A program made the translations under genes and the position numbers. Of a DNA stretch of 64,000 bases, positions 1 through 9,800 are shown piece by piece (within the stretch, counting starts at the first letter, position 1; each line of letters begins with the position of its first letter). This DNA is from Streptomyces umbrinus (lineage in GTDB: Bacteria > Actinomycetota > Actinomycetes > Streptomycetales > Streptomycetaceae). The notes below the pieces were generated by a model. That model was not told the origin of the DNA and made no database searches. It worked only from the letters and a program-made list of their open reading frames with translations. Location: assembly GCF_030817415.1 (NCBI RefSeq), contig NZ_JAUSZI010000002.1:2480001-2544000 (forward strand). Reading direction: 5' to 3'.

Positions 1-621
1 CTTGGTGATCTTCGAAAGTTCTCCGACCGTCAACGCAGAACTATGTCGTTCGAGGGTGGGTTCCCCTTCGGCTACCACTGTGTTCTCCTCGGTCTCGGGA
101 GGGCCGGTCAACACTAGTGACGCTGTCATCGGAGAATTGGCCTTGATCGTGTGGAAGGCTCCTGGGCGCAGTAGATACGAGAACCCATCGAGCATGACGA
201 ACTGTGCGGTGAGCACAGGAGTGGCGTATCCCGTGTGCTGCAGGGTGTAGCTTTTCCCATGATGCTGACTGGAATATTGGTAGCGCCCAAAGGTTCCTCC
301 GTCTTCTATCCGATAGAGGCACTGCTCCAACTCGCCACACAGAATGGCGGATCTGAACGACCATCTATGCGAATGAACATGCCCCTCATCACCGGCTTCG
401 GCGTCCATCCAGACATGAAGACGCAGCGCACTGCCGTCTGGGAAGTTATTCAGCACGATCTTTGCGAATCCGTTGGTGTGCAGGTAGCTACGCTCGCACA
501 GTTCATGGAGTTCAGAGTTCGACATGGAGCTGATACGCCGCAATACCCGATCTGAATCCGGCAACGGTTTGAGGTGAATGGGCGTTTCAAGCGTTCCGGT
601 TGTCACGGCTCGGTTTCGCAT
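1..621 (-). CDS. Cupin-fold protein, partial (3' end beyond the window)
   Basis: An open frame of 207 codons starts with ATG at 621 and reaches base 1 without a stop, so the C-terminus lies outside the window. Residues 81-87 read HVHSHRW and H157 sits in a later AFHTI segment. This two-part histidine pattern, on alternating beta-strand-like sequence, is that of metal-binding cupins, including cysteine-dioxygenase-like proteins. The substrate cannot be told. The ribosome binding site is weak (AAGGGG well upstream). The gene is divergent from the MFS exporter and shares a 190-base intergenic region with it, so the two may be co-regulated. Codon use is less GC-biased than in neighbouring genes. 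The frame is clear; the cupin assignment rests on the His pattern alone. Confidence 0.6.
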   Translation of the reverse strand, partial: MRNRAVTTGTLETPIHLKPLPDSDRVLRRISSMSNSELHELCERSYLHTNGFAKIVLNNFPDGSALRLHVWMDAEAGDEGHVHSHRWSFRSAILCGELEQCLYRIEDGGTFGRYQYSSQHHGKSYTLQHTGYATPVLTAQFVMLDGFSYLLRPGAFHTIKANSPMTASLVLTGPPETEENTVVAEGEPTLERHSSALTVGELSKITK

Positions 622-704
622 ACCGCTCACTTCGCCCCCTTCTAGGTTTCGAGAGAATTAAGCTTGATTGATCGAAAATCAGCTTGGCACGAGGGCATTC
701 GATG

Positions 705-737
705 CACATATGAAGCACGTATGAGGTACGTATCCTC
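705..737 (+). promoter_or_regulatory. Three tandem 11-bp direct repeats in a divergent promoter region
   Basis: CACATATGAAG (705-715), CACGTATGAGG (716-726) and TACGTATCCTC (727-737) follow one another with an exact 11-bp period. One unit per helical turn is the layout of SARP-type activator sites (OmpR-like DNA-binding domain) in actinomycete antibiotic clusters. A possible -10 element, TACGAT, lies at 774-779, which is farther downstream than in classical SARP promoters. No SARP gene is in the immediate area. The repeats are seen; the operator role is inferred. Confidence 0.4.
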
Positions 738-811
738 AGGGAAAGCGGGGGACGCGCTGATCGTTATAGCGGTTACGATCAGGACGATGTGAAGCCGGTG
801 AATCCATTGGC

Positions 812-2128
812 GTGCAGCAAGGGGGTACGCGGGTGGGGGGTGTTGACCAACGGTTCCGCGTGCTCGTGGCCGCTACCGCTGTGTCCGCTTACGGCAATTA
901 TCTGAACCTGATCACACTGAGCCTGTTCTCGTACGAAGTCACCGGCACTGCGTTCGGTGTCGGTGCGGTGATGGCGACACGTATGGCCTCCGGTTTCCTC
1001 GCCGGGCTTGCCGCCGGGGCGCTGTCCGCGAAAGTCACCCGCCGGACCATGATGATCTGCGTGGATGTCGCTCAGGGCAGCATCATGGGCGTGCTGGCGC
1101 TTTGCGCCTCGCACACACCGCTGTTCCTTCTCCTCGGAGCGGTCGTGGTCCTGGGCGCGGGCAACACGCTCTTCACCGTGGCCCTGCGCAGTGCGGTTCC
1201 GCTCATGGTTGGCCAGGAAGCCCGTTCTCTCGCGAACGGGCTGCTGGTCACGGCGCGGTCTTTGGCGACCGTGCTCGGCTTCGCCTCGGCGGCTCCGGTC
1301 GTCGGGTTCGGCGGCTACGCACTCGCGTTCGCCATGAACGGTATGAGTTTCGCGGTGTCTGCCGCAGCTCTGCTGGTGCTGCGACCGCGCACGGACAGTG
1401 AGGCGGACGGCGCATCGGCAGGGTCGGACAGCCGAGGAAGCGCCGGATCCCTCTCCCTCGTGCGGCGCGGTATGGCGGGCCTCCCCGTCCTCTTGCTCGG
1501 CATGATCGTGCTGAGGGGCGTCGACGCCCTGGCGTCCTCCTCGCACAATGTCGCCCTGCCCCTCGTCGCACACGCCTCCGCCCCGTCCGAGCCGGCGGTG
1601 TTCATGACGCAGTTCTGGGCCGTGTGGGCGGTGGGAACCGTGCTGGCCCACCAGATGCTCAAACTCAGGCAGAGCGAGGCGGTGAGGGGTGAGCGTGCAT
1701 TCGCGGTCGGCACCTGCGCGATGTCGCTCTCCTTCGTAGCAGCGTTCACCGAATCGCCCACTTGGGCACTGATGGCGGCAGCCGTGTCAGCGGGCTTTGC
1801 GGACGGTTGTACCGAGATCATCTACACCTCGCGCCTGCAAGCCGCCCCGGACCGGCAGCGCGGTCTCTTGTTCGGGCTGTCAGCCACGGCGGAGCAGTTC
1901 GGGTTCGCGCTGGGCACGGTGACTGCCGCGGCGGCTCTCGAGGTACTGACCGCCTTGGCCGTCGTGGGCATCTTCCACGGTACGGCGGTGTGCGGAGCCC
2001 TGGGCCTTCTGCTGGTCTCCGCACACCGCCGCAGCACCGGGCCGGCCAAATCGTCCACAAATGCACTAGAGAGTCAGGGAGAGGACTGTCCAATCGTGAC
2101 GTCAAGCTGCTCCGGCAATGAGAGGTGA
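812..2128 (+). CDS. MFS transporter, probable drug or metabolite exporter
   Basis: The product (438 aa from GTG 812) has about twelve hydrophobic segments split by a hydrophilic central loop (roughly residues 190-215). This is the layout of 12-TM major facilitator proteins of the EntS/macrolide-efflux type, which export small molecules by proton antiport across the cytoplasmic membrane. GTG 833 is a likely alternative start, because AAGGGGG at 819-825 sits at proper spacing before it. The 3' end runs into IS110-derived DNA: the last nine or so codons (2102-2128) overlap a transposase remnant on the other strand, so the native C-terminus may have been replaced. Lying just upstream of the PKS-NRPS, it is a candidate exporter for that product, by position only. 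Confidence 0.8.
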   Translation: MQQGGTRVGGVDQRFRVLVAATAVSAYGNYLNLITLSLFSYEVTGTAFGVGAVMATRMASGFLAGLAAGALSAKVTRRTMMICVDVAQGSIMGVLALCASHTPLFLLLGAVVVLGAGNTLFTVALRSAVPLMVGQEARSLANGLLVTARSLATVLGFASAAPVVGFGGYALAFAMNGMSFAVSAAALLVLRPRTDSEADGASAGSDSRGSAGSLSLVRRGMAGLPVLLLGMIVLRGVDALASSSHNVALPLVAHASAPSEPAVFMTQFWAVWAVGTVLAHQMLKLRQSEAVRGERAFAVGTCAMSLSFVAAFTESPTWALMAAAVSAGFADGCTEIIYTSRLQAAPDRQRGLLFGLSATAEQFGFALGTVTAAAALEVLTALAVVGIFHGTAVCGALGLLLVSAHRRSTGPAKSSTNALESQGEDCPIVTSSCSGNER

Positions 2129-2914
2129 ACTATGGGTGCACGCTCCTTCACGGATCATCGCCCACAGAACGTTGAGCGTGCGGCGGGCACGAGCCAGCAG
2201 AGCCTGATTGTGGCCCTTCCTCTCGCTGCGCTTGCGCTCGTAATACGCCTTGGAGGCGGGGCAGGTCGTAAGGCTGACCATCGCCGGGAGGTACTTCAAC
2301 CAGAGCAAGTCGCAACGACATCGCTTGGGTCTGCGCAGGTTGCCGCTGACGCGTCCGGAGTCGCGGGGCCTGAGGGCCAGGCCCGCGAAACCGGCCATCC
2401 GGTCGGCGCAGTCGAAGGCGTCCATGTCACCGCCAGTCGCGGCGATGAACTCGGCACCGATCTCGGGGCCCATGCCGGGAAGGCTGCGGATCATCTCCAC
2501 CAGACCGTCCTGGGACTTCGCCTGGCCCATGACAGCGCCCGCCTGGACCGTGCAGGCTGCGGCCTCGGCGTCAATGGCGTCGTTCTTGCCGCCGGCTGGG
2601 CGCCGGGTCTGGCGGGACGGCCGGATGACCTCCACCACGTCCATCCTCTGTCTGCGCAAGCAGCGGGTCAGCCCGGCGCCGTAAGCACCCGTGCCCTCCG
2701 CCCCGAACCGATAAGGAATGGCGAATGTACGTACCCATCCCAAAAGGGCGCGGCGCCCGTGCGCGGCGGTCGCAACACTGATCACGTCCAGCTTTCGGCC
2801 GAACTGGTCCAGTGCAGCAGCGACGTGCACGTCAACGTACGTGTCGATCCCTACCGTGACGAGTACCTCGTCCACCCTCGTAACCCCGGCCTTGCTCACC
2901 GTCGCTCCTCGCAC
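2102..2914 (-). pseudogene. IS110-family transposase, internally deleted
   Basis: The 270-residue frame matches both ends of an IS110-type (DEDD) transposase. The N-terminal part has VTVGIDTYVDVHV, a GTGAYG segment and KNDAIDAE. The C-terminal part has the SLPGMGPEIGAEF helix-hairpin-helix-like segment and GHNQALLARARR. IS110 transposases are usually about 400 aa, and the central portion is missing: residues near TVQAGAVMGQAK jump straight to LVEMIRSLPG. It is therefore taken as a dead, in-frame deletion derivative. Its 3' end overlaps the last codons of the MFS gene on the opposite strand. Confidence 0.75.
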
Positions 2915-3332
2915 CGCGCCGACGGCCCAGCGGTGCTGGCCGAAGCAGCGCGGCCAAGACTGCGATGGGATGCCTCAAGCCCCGATCAGCGCACAGCGCA
3001 CCCGACCGGCACCGCGAAGCGGTGTACTCTGGCTGGCTTCGACGTCGGCGATCGGGCCCCACCGAATTGGCCATCGCTGGCGCCGACGGGTGTTCGATGA
3101 CGGTCCGCGGTGGCCCCACCTCGTGGGCCGTATCTGCAGGCGAGCGGTAGTGGGGCCACTTCGGGACGTTACGCGCCGCTTGCCGTCCAGGTGGGGCCAG
3201 GTGGCCAATATCGAGGGGCCGCTGACAGACGTCACAGCCACTTCGGCTGGCCAACGCGTCGCTAACAAGGCGCGGAGCCGATCTGTCTTTGGGTCCGAGC
3301 AGCCGGAGTACACCGCGGACTCGATGATGCTC
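2915..3332. other. Gene-free stretch with GGGGCCA repeats
   Basis: No convincing gene is seen. The stretch holds several scattered GTGGGGCCA/TGGCCCCAC words, at about 3111-3119, 3149-3160 and 3190-3199. Similar words recur at 20690-20740 next to recombinase debris. Repeated GGGGCCA motifs of this kind are typical of the ends of some actinomycete IS21-like elements, so this is probably leftover terminal sequence of such an element. Confidence 0.35.
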
Positions 3333-3625
3333 TCAGTCAGTCTTGCCCCCGCAGCGGTAGGTGACCGAAGCCCGGTGAACCGCCAGGCCGGTGAGGTAGG
3401 CCATCAGCTGACCACGACCGAGGAGCAGGCCGCTCAGCACGGCGGCGGCGCCGTGGTTGATGTCGACGGCCCACAGCACGTCGGTGGATATCACCAGGAC
3501 GTCGCCGATGAGCTGAAGCAGCGCGGTCTCGTCGTTCAGAACAGGGCGGGACAGCAGCCGTTCGCCGTCCGCGTTGATCACCACTCAGTGGTGAAGTTCC
3601 TTACCAATGTCCTCCCCGGCCCGGC
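3333..3625 (-). pseudogene. N-terminal remnant of a second IS110-family transposase
   Basis: The frame reads VINADGERLLSRPVLNDET, continues through an ISTDVLWAVDINHG segment and ends in GKTD, the N-terminal RuvC-like region of another IS110-type transposase. Upstream, the same frame gives DIGKELHH and then a TGA where the family has a cysteine (TGC), immediately before VVINADG. The frame stops right after GKTD, where the family continues with AKDA. This copy is thus truncated at the 3' end and carries an early nonsense codon. It differs in sequence from the 2102-2914 element. Confidence 0.6.
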
Positions 3626-3873
3626 TCTCGGGCGGGGGCACCTCCGCAAGCTCGCCGTCTCACCTTCTACCCGCAGGCGACTTCGCCGACGTTGTCCTAC
3701 AACAGCGATCGAGTCGCGTCTCCCAAGCGGCGGTCGGGTCATCGCGGGGCTCCGGTCGGCCAAGTCCTTTGAGCCGTCGAACCAGCGCCCGCATGACAGC
3801 CATCCCCAGAGCCCCTGAGCCTTCCGATCTTACGAATGACCAGATCAGACTCATGTCTTGAAAGGTAGGACAC

Positions 3874-6800
3874 ATGGACCGCCTACGGGGAAAAGCTCTG
3901 TGCCGGGGCCCTGAGCCGGATCGCAGTGAGGACGATGCGCGCGACGCAGTGCAAGCACTGCTACGGGCCGCGGACTCCGCTTCCGGCGGGGCTGTTGTCA
4001 CCATCGCCGCTGACGGTTCGGCGACCTCGCAGTCGTACGCCGAACTGCTGGACAGCGCCAGGCGGTTGCTCACAGGGCTGCGGGAGCACGGGCTGCGCGC
4101 CGGCGACGCGGTGGTGCTGTGCGGGCTGCCGCTGGCCGAGTTCTTTCCCGTCTTCTGGGCCTGTGTGCTCGGCGGCGCCCTTCCCGTGGCCATCGCGGAG
4201 AACCCCGCGCCGGGCTCACCAGGCGTCGAGCGCCTGTTACACGCCGCCCAATTACTGGACCGACCGCTGGTGTTCAGTGACGCCATCGGAGCGACGGCGC
4301 TCGCGGTGGCCGCCCCCGAGCTGCGGGTCGTGGTCGCGCAGGACTGTCTGAGCGCGCCGCCCGCGGACGACCACATCCAAGCCAATGAGTCTGACACTGC
4401 CCTGTTGATGCTGTCCTCTGGCAGCACGGGCGTGCCCAAGGCAGCACGGCTGACGCACGCCGGTCTGGCGGACTTCGCTGCGAGTACCCGGCGGATCCTG
4501 GACGTTCGCCCGGACGACACCATGGTGAACTGGCTACCGGTCGACCACAGCGGCGCGTTCCTGCTGTACCACCTGCTCGCGGTTTTCGTGGGCTGCACCA
4601 ATGTCCACGCGCCGACCGAGCTGGTCCTGTCCGAGCCCCGGCGTTGGCTCGACCTTCTCCACGAGCACCGGGCGCAGCACAGCTGGGCGCCGACCTTCGC
4701 CTACCAGCTCGTCGCGGACGCGCTTGCGGAGGGGGCAGCGGGCGGCTGGGATCTTGGCGGTGTCAAATCTCTGCTCTGCGGGGGCGAGCAGATCGTGCTG
4801 CCGGTGCTACGTCGTTTTCTCGACGCGACGGCCGCGTACGGGATCCGGGAGGGACACATCGTTCCGGTGTGGGGCATGGCAGAGACGGTCACGGCTGTCA
4901 CCTATGGGCGGCTCGACCGGCCAGGAACCGTGCACCGCCTCCTGAAAGGCAGCCTGCGCGGCGACCTGATACGGGCCGACGAGCAGACACCCGAGCATGA
5001 CTGCGTCACCTTCGTCGCGGCGGGCTCGCCGGCGCACGGGGTCACCCTTCGCATCGTGGACGACCGCGGCGATCCGGCGCCCGACGGCCGGATCGGCCGG
5101 CTTCAAGTGCACTCGCCCACCCGCCTGACCCCGGGCTACGCCAACAACCCATTGGCGGACGCGGCGGTCTTCCCCGGCGGACGTGACTGGCTCGACACCG
5201 GCGATCTGGCCTTTCTCGACGAGGGCCAGGTCGTGATCACCGGCCGCCGCAAAGATCTGATCATCATCAACGGGCACAACGTCTACTGCCACGAGATCGA
5301 GGAGGCCGCCGCCGCCGTCGCCGGCATCAGGCCGGGGGAGGTCGCCGCCTGCGGCATTCCGCACCCGGACAGCGGAACGGAGGAGCTGGCCGTGTTCTTC
5401 GTGAGCCGCGGTGCCCACGACGACGCGCGCATCACACGGGAAGTGAAGGCGGCGCTGTTCTCCCGGCTCCGCCTCACCGCCGCACATGTCCTGCCCATCC
5501 CGGACGGCGAGTTTCCGAGGACGCCCGCGGGAAAGGTGCGCCGTACCGAACTCAGGGACCGCCTGATCGGCGGCGAGCCGCAGAAGACCAACCCGTCGCG
5601 CGGCGCAGCGGACCCCGACGAGTTGACGCGGGCGGTGCAAGAGGAGATATCCGCCTTGCTGGGGCACCGGGCCGAGGTGCACGTGCCGTTCTACGAACAG
5701 GGTCTGACGTCCCTTCACCTCGTACGCCTGCGGGCGCGCCTTGAGTCGCGGTTCGCAATGCCGATCGCGCAGACCGCGTTCTTCGAACATCCCACGGCCG
5801 CCGCGCTCGCCGCGCACATGGCCGAAGCCGCCCGGGTGCCGACGGACCCCGCCCACGCCGGTGCCGAGTCCGCCGACGCCTCCGAAAACCTGGCCGCCCA
5901 GCGCGTCGCGGTCGTCGGACTCTCCGTGCGCTTCCCGGGCGCCGACACGGTGGAACGGTTCTGGGCCAACCTGCGGGACGGCGTGGACAGCATCAGCGTC
6001 TTCGAGGAAGAAGAGCTCGCGGCGGCGGGACTGTCCCCGGAGCAGCGTCGCGCACCCGACCTGGTGCCCGTCGCCGGAGTCCTCGACGGCGTCGACGAAT
6101 TCGACGCGGACTTCTTCGGGATGAGCCCCAAGGAGACCGGGCTCACACACCCAGCGCACCGGCTGTTCCTGGAGTGCTGCCACGAGGCGCTCGAGGGCGG
6201 CGGGTATGCCGCGGCTGAACCGGGGACCAGCATCGGGGTGTTCGCGGGTTCGGGCATGAACCTCTACGACCACCAGCAACCCTCGGCGACCGGTGCCCGG
6301 TACGACGGGAGCGACGCAGCCACCGGCATACAGGCCGCCGTCGGGCAGCAGCCGGACTTCCTCGCCTCCCGAGTCGCCTACCGGCTCGGGCTCACCGGCC
6401 CCGCCATCGGCGTCCAGACGGCCTGCTCGACCTCGCTGGTCGCCGTGCACCTTGCGGTCCAGTCCCTGCTGAGCGGCGAGTCGGACCTGGCGCTGGCGGG
6501 CGCCGCCGCTGTGCACCTCCCCCAGGAGACGGGCTACCGCAGCCACCCTGGCTCCATCCTGTCACCCACCGGACGCTGCCGGGCCTTCGACGCGGCCGCC
6601 GACGGAACCGTCGGCGGCAACGGCGTTGCCGCCGTCCTGCTGAAGCGACTCGACCGCGCGCTGGCCGACGGTGACACCGTGTACGCGGTGATTCTGGGCT
6701 CTGCGGTCAACAACGATGGTGCGGAAAAGGTGGGCTTCAGTGCCCCCGGCGTCGCGGGTCAGGTCGAGGTCGTACGCCAAGCGCTGCGCAGGGCGGCCGT

Positions 6801-9800
6801 CCCCGCGGACACGATCTCGTACGTGGAAGCGCACGGGACCGGCACCACGCTCGGCGATCCGATCGAGCTCGAAGCACTGAGCCGGGCCCTTGGCGAAGGC
6901 ACACGGAACACGGCCTTCTGCACCGTCGGATCAGTGAAGCCGAACATCGGACACCTCGACAGCTGTGCCGGAATGGCCGGGCTCATCAAGACGGTCCTCA
7001 TGCTGCGGCACCGCACGCTGGTGCCGACGCTGCATCTGACCCGCCCCAACCCCGAACTTCCTCTGGAAAACGGCCCGTTGGTGCTGGGCAGCGAGCTACG
7101 GCCGTGGCCGTCGCCGCACGGTGCGCCACGGCGGGCCGGGGTCAGCGCCCTCGGGGTCGGCGGCACCAACGCCCATGTGGTGCTGGAGGAGCCCCCGTCG
7201 CCGACAGAGCCCCTGGCCGCTGACACAGACCTACCCGTACTTGTTCCGGTGTCGGCCCGCGACGCGCAGGCTCTTGGCGAACTGACCGACCGGCTCAGTG
7301 ACCTGCTGCGACAGCGCCCGGAACTCGCGGCCAAGGACATTGCAGCCACCATGGCACTCGGCAGGCCACACCGCTCGGCACGGACCGCAGCCGTCGGCCG
7401 AACGCCCGAGGAACTCGCCCGCGCCCTGCAAGGGCAGCCGGTACCGCCCGGTCCGCCCGGTCCGGTCGCGTTCGCCTTCTCCGGACAGGGCAGCGCCCGC
7501 CTCGGCATGGCGAGCGGTCTCTACAGCGCGTATCCCGCGGCCCGGCGCACGCTCGACCGGTGCGAGGAGATCTATGCCGACGAGTTCGGCGGCACCCTGC
7601 TCCCGCTCCTGCTCGACGAGTCGGACCAGTCCACCGCCGAAAGCCATGTGTGGTCCACCGAGACGGCCCAGGCTGCCCTCTTCGCGCACCAGTCGTCTCT
7701 GGCCGAGGTGTGGGGCACCGCCGGTGTCCGACCCACGCTGCTGCTCGGGCACAGTGTCGGCGAGTACGCGGCTCTGCACGCGGGCGGCGCCCTGACCCTC
7801 GAGGACGGGCTGCGGCTCACCGCATGGCGCGGCAGGCTGATGCACACGATCTGTCCGCCCGGCGGCATGCTGGCGGTCCGCGTCGACACAACGGCTGCGC
7901 AGCGCATCGCACAGGCCACCGGAGCCGAACTGGCCGCAGTCAACGGGCCGCACGCCCAGGTGCTCTCCGGCTCCCCACAGGTCGTCGAGCAGACGATGCG
8001 CCTGCTGGATCAGGAAGGGCTGCAATGGCAGGCTCTCACCGTCGACCGGGCGTTCCACTCGGCCGCGGTGGAGCCGGCACTGCGCGAATTCCGTTTGCAC
8101 GCAGAGCGCGTGATGTACGAGCCGCTGCGCGTCCCCTTGGTCACCACGGCTGACGGCGAGCTGCGTCCGACGGGATGGACCGTCGACGCGGACCACCTCT
8201 GCCGACAGGCGCGGCAGCCGGTCCGCTTCGATCTGACCATGGCCGCCGCAGCGGACCACGGGTGCGAGGACTTCGTGGAGATCGGTTCCAGGGACACTCT
8301 CGCCGGCCTCGGCAGGCACTGCCTCCCCGTGAGCCGCTGGGTGAGCGGGCAGGGCCGGGGCACGCGCGCCGACCAGGTGCGCGGGCTCCTGACGGCGCTG
8401 GGCTCGCTGTACCGCGCAGGCGCCGAACTGGACTGGCGCGCGATCACAGAAGACGCAGGCAGGGTGCCACTGCCGGGGCATCCCCAGCGGCGGCGCAAGG
8501 TGGCACCCCGAGCCGTCCTGCCGACGCAGGCTCCCGGGCGCCCTCAGCAACCACCGGCCACCCCCGCGGAGCCTGCCGCGCCAAGCGAACTACTCGACCT
8601 GGTACGGGAGCTGACGGCCGACAAACTCGGCAGCGAGGCGAGGGACGTCGCACCCGACAGCTCGTTCTTCGAACTGGGCGCGGACTCCCTCTCCCTGATG
8701 GGCATGACGACGGAGCTGGAGCACCGCTACGGCGTACGCATACCCATCAGGGAACTGTTCTCCTCGGCCGACACCCCGCGCAAGCTCGCCGAACGCCTGA
8801 CGTCGCTACGGGGCGGCTCGGCCGAAGCCCCTTCGGCCGAGCCGTACGAGGAGACGGAGGTGACCGTCTCCTCGCAGCCGCACCTTCGGGAACCAGCGCA
8901 GGTTCCCGAAGGCGCCGGTGAGCACCACGACCTGTTCGCTCAGCAGCTGAGGCTGGCCGAGCACCTCGTCGATCAGGTGACCGGGGTGATCTCCCGGCAG
9001 CTCGACGTGCTCGCGTCCTCTTCCTCCACCGCTGCAGCGACTCCGGCCCCGGCACAGCGGACCCCGGCTGCCGGCCCCGTACTGCCGAAAGCCACGCCGG
9101 AGCCCGAACCAGCGCCTGCGGTACGCCCTCAACCCACTCCTGCACCCGGATGCGACTTCAGCCTGTACTTCTTCGGCGACTACCCCGAGGACGCCGACCG
9201 CGACAAATACACACTGATCATGGACGCCGCGGACTTCGCCGACCAACACGGGTTCCACGCCCTGTGGTTCCCGGAGAGGCACTTCAACTCCTTCGGCGCG
9301 CTCTTCCCCAACCCCTCCGTGCTCGCCGCCGCGCTCGCAGCCAGGACCAGCCGTGTCCGGCTGCACGCCGGTTCCGTGGTACTGCCGCTGCACCACCCGA
9401 TCCGCGTTGCGGAAGAGTGGTCGGTGGTCGACAACATCTCCGGCGGACGGGCGGGTCTGTGCTTCGCGAGCGGCTGGCACGCCACCGACTTCGCACTCGC
9501 CCCAGAACACTTCGGCCGGCACCGCGAGGTGATGTACGAGCAGTTGGCCACCGTACGGCGGCTCTGGTCGGGGCAGCCGGTCACGGTGACCGCGGGCGAC
9601 GGCGAACCCACCCAGATACAGCTGTATCCCCGCCCCGTACAGGCACAGCCCCCCATGTACGTGGCTGTGGTGGGCAACCCGGACAGCTACCGGCAGGCTG
9701 CCGCCCACGACCTGGGTGTGGTCACCAACCTGATGACGCAGACCGTCGAGCAGCTGGCGGAGAACATCGCCCTGTACCGGCGCACGCGCGCCGAGCACGG

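Noticed and set aside
4807..6546. 579-codon minus-strand frame
   Set aside because: Antisense shadow of the acyl ligase/KS region.
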